This document shows, piece after piece, positions 14,994 through 20,538 of a stretch of DNA of 20,538 bases. Source of the DNA: CAYVQB01 sp964453985. GTDB lineage: Bacteria; Babelota; Babeliae; Babelales; UASB340. The number at the start of each line of letters is the position of its first letter. Position 1 is the stretch's first letter. The notes beneath the pieces are model-generated. The model worked only from the letters and a program-made list of their open reading frames with translations, was not told the origin of the DNA and made no database searches. A program made the translations under genes and the position numbers. The stretch spans positions 1 through 20,538 of the forward strand of contig CAYVQB010000016.1 in the NCBI GenBank assembly GCA_964453985.1, given 5' to 3'.

Positions 14994-17900
14994 CTAATTC
15001 ACGTTATCGTAAAAAACTTGGCCACTAAGTTCTACAAATGCACCACCAAGCAAAGTAATATCTAGATCGTAATCAGAACCGAGGTTGCTATTGCCAAATA
15101 TTATAGAATTAGAAAATGCCTGAGGAGATGTTTCATATCCAAAATTAAGTTTATAAGCTTCTAGGCTAACACTTTGCCCCAATATCATTATATACAGACC
15201 ATCAGGAGTGCAACACACCGTTTGAACTTGGCTAAAATAATCAATCGTTAGTAAAACATTAGAAATATTTACACCATCAAAACTGTATATCTTTGTTCCC
15301 AAAGAATCACTTCCGCCAATTGCAAAATATTTTCCACCTTTTAACCAACAAACACCCACAACAGTAGCTCCTCCATAAGCAACCCCATCAATAAAACTAA
15401 TTTTTTCTACAGATTTATTAAATCTATAAATTCTTGCATCACCAGGAGAGGTTCCCACTGCTAAAAAATTTTCTCCATTTGGATGCCAGACTAGATTAGG
15501 AACATTCTGAGAAGACTCACCCCACAATACCGAGTCCTTATAGATTAAGCTTGGAGCTATAAAATTATAAACAAATATTGCATTACCAATTCCCGGAGGA
15601 TTTGTACGATAATGTCCTCCAGCTAATAGATAATCACCAGTTTTATTCCAAGCTATGGATTCTACGTGTGAATTATTAAGGCCCCAATCTACTGATGCCA
15701 TCAAACTTAACCCTGTTTCATTTATAAATTCATAAACTCTAATTTCTGCTTGTTCATCTAGGCCTTCAGTAATTTGAATTCCCGCGGCTAAGTATTTTCC
15801 ATTTGGACTCCAATCTAAACTAAGAACCAGACTACTACCTGTTCCAATATTTTCTAAAAATATTTCTGTTAATGTGGTTCCATCAAACCTATAAACCCTT
15901 AGTTGCTTTAATGTATCCGTATCTGAGCCCCCAACAGCCAAATATTTTCCCGTTGGGTGCCAAGCAATCGCTGCAATAATTGAGCCAAAGTCTACATCCG
16001 CTATAACTTTAAAATTACTTCCATCAAATCTATAGATTTGAATGTTAGAACGAGGTCCTCCCATAGCAACATGTAGACCATCAGGACTTAAGGCACCCCT
16101 ATACATGGCTCCAATGCTAACACTATTTATACTTGTTACACTATCCAGTCTTGTATTCCCTTGAGAACTTAAAGTAACTTTATTATCTAAAAACAACTGT
16201 CCTTTAGTTAATCTCAATCCCGTATCTGTTGTTTGCAAAGTACAACCATTTAAATGCATAGAAGCACTAACATCTTCAAATTCAATTAAACCTGTATTTG
16301 TAGTTGAAGGATGGTAATCAAAGATAGAATTTTGATCAAAATACAAACATGAATTGCTTGTTATTCTTGCGTGAGCAGGAGAATTGTAACTAAATCTATA
16401 TGTACCAGAAAAAACTACATCGTTATGAATGAATAATTGACCTTGATCAAAGTTAAAATTATCTGCAAGCCTAACTTTTACATTATCTAAAGCAAGGCGG
16501 CTATTAATTGCAGCTGGACGGATAGGGGCAACAGTGTAATTTGTATAGCTATTTTTTAATGTCATATTTCTTAAAGTTAAAGTTACATTACTATCAATAG
16601 AAATCTGTGACCAAGCACCTAAATATAAATCACTTCCATTACCATCTATTATTGTATCTCCAGTTATATTGAGAATATAATTTTCGGGTAAATTTAAATT
16701 ACCCTCTAAAACTACAGTATTGCTCATGCCATCTATTTGCCCGCCACCAGAAGCTAAAGTACAATTTGGACCAAGAAACAAAGAGCCTAATAATCTTATT
16801 TTACCAGTACTATTAAGATTAACTTGTCCAGATACTGTAATAAATGTATCAAGAGTTACTGTTGCATTTGAGTCAACTGTAAATCCATTGTTAAAACGGA
16901 TAAAACCGGCACCCGGATCAGATTCTCTGGAAAAAGTTATGTGATTATTTTCGTATCTATAATAACTATTTAAATAAACAATCGCATTACTATTAGTTTC
17001 TAAACTATCTGCACTCAAAAGGGCATTACTATTATTTTTTATTCCATATAACAAAGCATTACTATTATTTTGGATCCCATTATCGATTATTAATAACACA
17101 TTACTATTGTTTTTTATTCCATACAATAAAGTATTGCTATTATTTTCTATATCTTTATTTAACTTAATTAACGCATTACTATTATTTTTTATTCCGTATA
17201 ACAAAACGTTACTATTGTTTTTTATATCTATATCTAATTTAACAGTTAGATTACTGTTATTTTTTATTCCATATAACAATGCATTACTATTATTCTGGAT
17301 CCCATTATCTTGATCTATCTTGACCAAGGCATTACTATTATTCTTTATTCCATATAACAAAGCGTTACTATTATTCTTTATCTTTATATCTGTAAGCAAT
17401 AAAGTGTTACTGTTATTCTTTATTCCATATAACAATGCATTGCTATTATTTTGGATCCCATTATCTTGATCTATTTTGACCAGGGCATTACTATTATTTT
17501 TTATTCCGTATAGCAAAGCATTACTATTGTTTTTTATATCTATATCTAATTTAACAATAGGATTACTGTTGTTTTTTATTCCATATAACAATGCGTTACT
17601 ATTATTTTGGATCCCATTATCTTGATCTATCTTGACCAAGGCATTACTATTATTCTTTATTCCATAAAGCAATGCGTTACTACTACTCTTTATCTTTATA
17701 TCTGTAAACAATAAGGTGTTACTGTTATTCTTTATTCCAGAAAGCAATGCATTACTATTATTTTTTATTCCATCACTTATAGCTAATAACACATTACTAT
17801 TATTTTTTATTCCAGAAACTAACGAGTTACTATTTGAATAAACCAAGTTTGTTGCAACACCAGCCGTCCCTGAGCCATCAGCTGCAATAACTTCTGTACC

Positions 17901-18131
17901 AGCATAACCTTCGGCCGTCCATTGATCAGCCGACTCATTTCCAAAATTTTTAACTATAGAACTTTGGGACCAACCTGTAATTTTAGAAACATTATTAAGT
18001 TTTAGTTTTGAATTATTTTGTTTGATAACTAGCCTGGAAGTTCTGCCTGCAAAATCAATATTCGCATTCACAAAACTATTAATATATAAAAACAAAAAAA
18101 GTAGTTTTACCAAAAATTTTAGTTTACTCAC
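14994..18131 (-). CDS. Exported Asn-rich repeat / beta-solenoid / seven-bladed propeller protein
   Basis: The protein has 1045 residues from a GTG preceded by AGGGGAG. A signal peptide (MSKLKFLVKLLFLFLYINSF, then VNA) indicates export. Residues about 99-388 are 23 tandem units. An 11-residue form, typically NNSNALLYGIK, alternates with 14-16-residue forms such as NNSNALVKIDQDNGIQ. Residues about 395-670 have the short repetitive Gly/Asn/hydrophobic strands of a right-handed beta-helix (for example DTIIDGNGSDLYLG). Residues about 674-993 hold seven WD40-like blades, each with a WxPxGKYLAVGG-like strand and an xIYRFDG-like strand. The last 50 residues (LGSDYDLDI... ending FYDNVN) match the paralogue upstream, from which it is separated by 42 bases. 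A surface adhesin or host-interaction protein is plausible. No enzymatic motif is seen. Confidence 0.9.
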   Translation of the reverse strand: MSKLKFLVKLLFLFLYINSFVNANIDFAGRTSRLVIKQNNSKLKLNNVSKITGWSQSSIVKNFGNESADQWTAEGYAGTEVIAADGSGTAGVATNLVYSNSNSLVSGIKNNSNVLLAISDGIKNNSNALLSGIKNNSNTLLFTDIKIKSSSNALLYGIKNNSNALVKIDQDNGIQNNSNALLYGIKNNSNPIVKLDIDIKNNSNALLYGIKNNSNALVKIDQDNGIQNNSNALLYGIKNNSNTLLLTDIKIKNNSNALLYGIKNNSNALVKIDQDNGIQNNSNALLYGIKNNSNLTVKLDIDIKNNSNVLLYGIKNNSNALIKLNKDIENNSNTLLYGIKNNSNVLLIIDNGIQNNSNALLYGIKNNSNALLSADSLETNSNAIVYLNSYYRYENNHITFSRESDPGAGFIRFNNGFTVDSNATVTLDTFITVSGQVNLNSTGKIRLLGSLFLGPNCTLASGGGQIDGMSNTVVLEGNLNLPENYILNITGDTIIDGNGSDLYLGAWSQISIDSNVTLTLRNMTLKNSYTNYTVAPIRPAAINSRLALDNVKVRLADNFNFDQGQLFIHNDVVFSGTYRFSYNSPAHARITSNSCLYFDQNSIFDYHPSTTNTGLIEFEDVSASMHLNGCTLQTTDTGLRLTKGQLFLDNKVTLSSQGNTRLDSVTSINSVSIGAMYRGALSPDGLHVAMGGPRSNIQIYRFDGSNFKVIADVDFGSIIAAIAWHPTGKYLAVGGSDTDTLKQLRVYRFDGTTLTEIFLENIGTGSSLVLSLDWSPNGKYLAAGIQITEGLDEQAEIRVYEFINETGLSLMASVDWGLNNSHVESIAWNKTGDYLLAGGHYRTNPPGIGNAIFVYNFIAPSLIYKDSVLWGESSQNVPNLVWHPNGENFLAVGTSPGDARIYRFNKSVEKISFIDGVAYGGATVVGVCWLKGGKYFAIGGSDSLGTKIYSFDGVNISNVLLTIDYFSQVQTVCCTPDGLYIMILGQSVSLEAYKLNFGYETSPQAFSNSIIFGNSNLGSDYDLDITLLGGAFVELSGQVFYDNVN
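16969..17837 (-). repeat. In-frame tandem repeats encoding NNSN units (1045-residue protein)
   Basis: There are 23 units of 33 bases alternating with 42-48 bases, all multiples of three, so gain or loss keeps the frame. A higher-order unit of about 156 bases (52 residues: 16+11+14+11) is visible where the IDQDNGIQ type recurs. Degenerate units occur at both ends (SNSN first, TNSN last) and one internal SSSN unit, while the centre is nearly uniform. Confidence 0.9.
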
Positions 18132-18173
18132 AACTCCCCTTTTTTTATTTTTTTAATAACTTAACATTTTAAA

Positions 18174-20538
18174 TTAATTAACATTGTCATAAGAAACAGA
18201 TCCATCAAGCTCAACATACGCACCAGCTAGAACATTTAAGTCTAAATCATAATCGGAACCCAACGCGCTGTTCCCAAATGCCATGCCAGCGATATAATTC
18301 ACACTAAGAATATCTAAAACACCTAAGCTACCTGTACCTACAAGGTAATCACCATTATAATTAATTGATGTACCCGTTAAAATCTTTGGCGTAAGTTGCG
18401 TTAATGTAGAATTATAAAATTCTAAGAACAAAGTCTGATCAGCTGTAGTTTTTTCAACAAGAATTGATTTCCCATTTGGATGCCAATACAAACCTCTAAA
18501 ATCTGTTTGATCTATTCGAGTAAGAAAGGCTGCCGCTCCTGCTGAAAATGTATATATAACAACATAATCCGTACCATCTTCAGAATCCGTTAGCACTAAA
18601 TAATTTCCATCAGGACTCCAGATATCAGAAGTAAAAGCATAGCCATAATAACCTGGATTTACATTTTTGGAATATGTTTCATGTAAAGTTGATCCATCAA
18701 ATTCAAATATTTTAAATATATATCTACCATCGGTTATAATATATGTATTATTTGGGCCCCAAGCAACGTTATTAACTTGAATAGAATCGTCTTGCTCAAT
18801 AAAAGAAACCTCGTTACCATCAAAACCATATACTGCCCAACTATATGAGCCCGAAGGGACTGCAATATAACTAGAGTCTCGGTTCCAAGCCGCAGAATTC
18901 ATTAAGACGGTAGTAAAAGGAGTGGTGGCCTTAAATGTCAGAGTCTTATTAACAGAATCAAAACTTAAAATCTTAGTGCGATTATCACCATCATCTATAA
19001 CTGCTAAATAATTATCATCAAAACTCCAACTAGGAGCACTTAGAGATAAGATACTATTTAGAGTAGCGGTAGCACAAAAAGAAAACCCTGTGCCGTCAAA
19101 TTCATAAACTTCCAGACTACTAGGCCTTAATAAAGCGATAAAATTGCCAGCATGACTCCATGTCGGTTTGTATATTGCACTAGAAGAATCTAACCCTGTT
19201 GTAACAGTTGTTGTGGATTCGTAAATACCATACTCACCGGTATTCAAAGTAACCTTGTTATCAAGAAACAAACTACCTTTGGTTAATCTCAAAACAGGGT
19301 ATATTGTCTTTAATGTTGCACCATTAACATAAATGGAACTAGAAGCGTCTTCTAAAACTATGCCCGCTCCTGTTGAAAATGGAAAATTATAATAAAATGT
19401 TGTTCCGGGACCAAAGGCAAATTGTGAATGCGGTTTAACAATAATGGAAGAAGAAGAAGTATGTATCAAACTGGAAGAACCTGTAAATAAAACATCATTA
19501 TGAACAAAAAGCTGTCCTTGATAAATAGGAAAATCTTGGGCTAGAGAAAATTGAACATTATCCAGAGCGAGGCTACTAAACTCTCCTGTAAACTCTATTA
19601 TAGAATCGACATTTGGGTTTACATTGTTTTTTAAAATAAGATTTTTAAGAGTTAAAGTAACATTGTTATCTATTGCTAACTGTGCATGATTTCCCAAACT
19701 TAACTCACAACCATTACCATCTATAATAGTATCTGAAGAGAACCTTAAAACATAAGAATTTGGCAAAGCTAAATTTCCAGATAAAACAATACTATTACCC
19801 ATGCCATCAACTATGCCACCACCAGGAGAAAAGCTACAATTGGTATCAAGAAATAATGAACCTAATAATTTTATTTTTCCTGTACCGTTTAAATCTATAC
19901 CACCTGAAACTGTAATAAATGTGTCTAAAGTTGCTATTGCATCACTATTAACTGTAAATCCATTATTAAACCGTACGAAACCTGTATTTATTGTTGTTCC
20001 GTCATGAAAAACAACATGGTCTGTATAATAATCAAAGTGATCACGCATATAAACAAGAGCATTACTATTATTCACGACCTCTGAACCAGAAGCTAAAATC
20101 GCATTACTATTGTTTTTTATCCCATATAATAACGCATTACTATTGTTCTGAATCCCATTATCTTGATCCATTTTGATTAACGCGTTGCTATTATTTTTTA
20201 TTCCATATAACAAAGCATTACTGTTATTTTTTATTTCAACAATAAGATTTAAAATCGTGTTGCTATTATTTTTTATTCCATATAATAACGCATTACTATT
20301 GTTTTTTATTTCAACGATACTATTTAAAGTCGCGTTACTATTATTCTTTATCCCATATAACAATGCATTACTATTATTTTCTATATCTTTATCCAAACTA
20401 ACTAATGCATTGCTATTATTTTTTATTCCATATAACAATGCATTACTATTATTTTGAATTCCATCATCTTGATCTATTTTAATTAACGCATTACTATTAT
20501 TTTTTATCCCATACAATAATGCATTACTATTATTTTGA
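18174..20538 (-). CDS. Paralogous repeat/solenoid/propeller protein, 5' end beyond the window
   Basis: The 3' end is complete (stop at 18176-18174) and the 5' end runs off the window. The frame stays open to the last base, and the apparent start at 20516 is a TTG leucine codon inside a repeat, not a start. The visible part, about 787 residues, has the same order as its downstream neighbour. Thirteen NNSN units (11 and 13-16 residues) are followed by a beta-solenoid-like stretch with the conserved FNNGFTV, DTFITVSG and DNKVTL patches. Seven propeller blades with WSPDGNYL- and VYEFDG-like strands come next, then the shared tail LGSDYDLD... YDNVN. Blade sequences have diverged much more than the repeats and tail. 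Only 42 bases separate it from the next gene, so the two are probably co-transcribed. The signal peptide is expected upstream but cannot be seen. Confidence 0.85.
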   Translation of the reverse strand, partial: QNNSNALLYGIKNNSNALIKIDQDDGIQNNSNALLYGIKNNSNALVSLDKDIENNSNALLYGIKNNSNATLNSIVEIKNNSNALLYGIKNNSNTILNLIVEIKNNSNALLYGIKNNSNALIKMDQDNGIQNNSNALLYGIKNNSNAILASGSEVVNNSNALVYMRDHFDYYTDHVVFHDGTTINTGFVRFNNGFTVNSDAIATLDTFITVSGGIDLNGTGKIKLLGSLFLDTNCSFSPGGGIVDGMGNSIVLSGNLALPNSYVLRFSSDTIIDGNGCELSLGNHAQLAIDNNVTLTLKNLILKNNVNPNVDSIIEFTGEFSSLALDNVQFSLAQDFPIYQGQLFVHNDVLFTGSSSLIHTSSSSIIVKPHSQFAFGPGTTFYYNFPFSTGAGIVLEDASSSIYVNGATLKTIYPVLRLTKGSLFLDNKVTLNTGEYGIYESTTTVTTGLDSSSAIYKPTWSHAGNFIALLRPSSLEVYEFDGTGFSFCATATLNSILSLSAPSWSFDDNYLAVIDDGDNRTKILSFDSVNKTLTFKATTPFTTVLMNSAAWNRDSSYIAVPSGSYSWAVYGFDGNEVSFIEQDDSIQVNNVAWGPNNTYIITDGRYIFKIFEFDGSTLHETYSKNVNPGYYGYAFTSDIWSPDGNYLVLTDSEDGTDYVVIYTFSAGAAAFLTRIDQTDFRGLYWHPNGKSILVEKTTADQTLFLEFYNSTLTQLTPKILTGTSINYNGDYLVGTGSLGVLDILSVNYIAGMAFGNSALGSDYDLDLNVLAGAYVELDGSVSYDNVN
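20047..20538 (-). repeat. In-frame tandem repeats encoding NNSN units (second paralogue, partial)
   Basis: Thirteen units of the same family as at 16969-17837 are visible, continuing past the window end. The 33-base unit encoding NNSNALLYGIK is nearly invariant, while the alternating longer units differ (IDQDDGIQ, SLDKDIE, NSIVEIK, NLIVEIK). These long-unit types partly differ from those in the neighbour. Confidence 0.88.

Noticed and set aside
17107..17313. Plus-strand open frames across the repeat arrays (also 20173-20457), encoding repetitive hydrophobic peptides
   Set aside because: They are antisense shadows of the Asn-rich repeats, arising because the complement of the repeat codons is free of stops. 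They have no ribosome-binding site.
20514..20516. Start codon for the upstream paralogue at 20516
   Set aside because: The codon is TTG for a leucine in the middle of an NNSNALLYG repeat, and the frame remains open to the window edge, so the gene begins beyond the window.
20047..20538. CRISPR-like pattern: about 33-base repeats alternating with 42-48-base spacers (also at 16969-17837)
   Set aside because: The spacers are related to each other, all lengths are multiples of three, and the array is read in frame as part of a long protein with a signal peptide in the complete copy. It is coding tandem repetition, not a CRISPR.

Overview
The window is A+T-rich bacterial DNA using the standard bacterial code. 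About half of the proteins begin with an obvious Sec signal peptide and have no family I can recognise. The recognisable genes are two DNA-repair genes (uvrA and a broken mutS) and a secreted phospholipase of the cPLA2/patatin type. The rest are large exported repeat proteins. Signal peptides on most genes, a eukaryote-like phospholipase, WD40-like propellers and Asn-rich tandem repeats suggest a host-associated or intracellular bacterium. Candidatus Dependentiae (TM6/Babeliae) is my best guess, but this is inference from style, not from a marker gene.

Layout, left to right. At 279-698 (+) there is a small exported coiled-coil protein with a strong ribosome-binding site and a terminator. At 990-2576 (+) lies the exported phospholipase, whose 3' end overlaps the 3' end of mutS by 71 bp. 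At 2506-5085 (-) lies mutS, cut by an in-frame TAA at codon 677, just before Walker B. Divergent from it, a short lipoprotein-like gene (5297-5764, +) is preceded by a promoter-like sequence and a 9-bp inverted repeat. At 9868-5761 (-) there is a two-gene operon of exported orphan proteins. The second, of 1026 aa, carries a P-loop. A G+C-richer 302-bp inverted-repeat element (9892-10193) sits in the only gene-free gap longer than 300 bp. At 12273-10257 (-) there is a second two-gene operon of exported or membrane orphans. At 12449-14989 (+) lies uvrA, about 95 residues shorter than usual. At 20538-14994 (-) lie two tandem paralogues, the first running off the window, built from Asn-rich 11/14-16-residue repeats, a beta-solenoid-like region and a seven-bladed WD40-like propeller.

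How the genes fit together: mutS and uvrA are housekeeping repair genes embedded in accessory DNA. The phospholipase, the orphan operons and the giant repeat proteins look like a secretome directed at the cell surface or a host. The strongest candidates for something undescribed are the repeat-solenoid-propeller paralogue pair and the exported P-loop protein with its operon partner.
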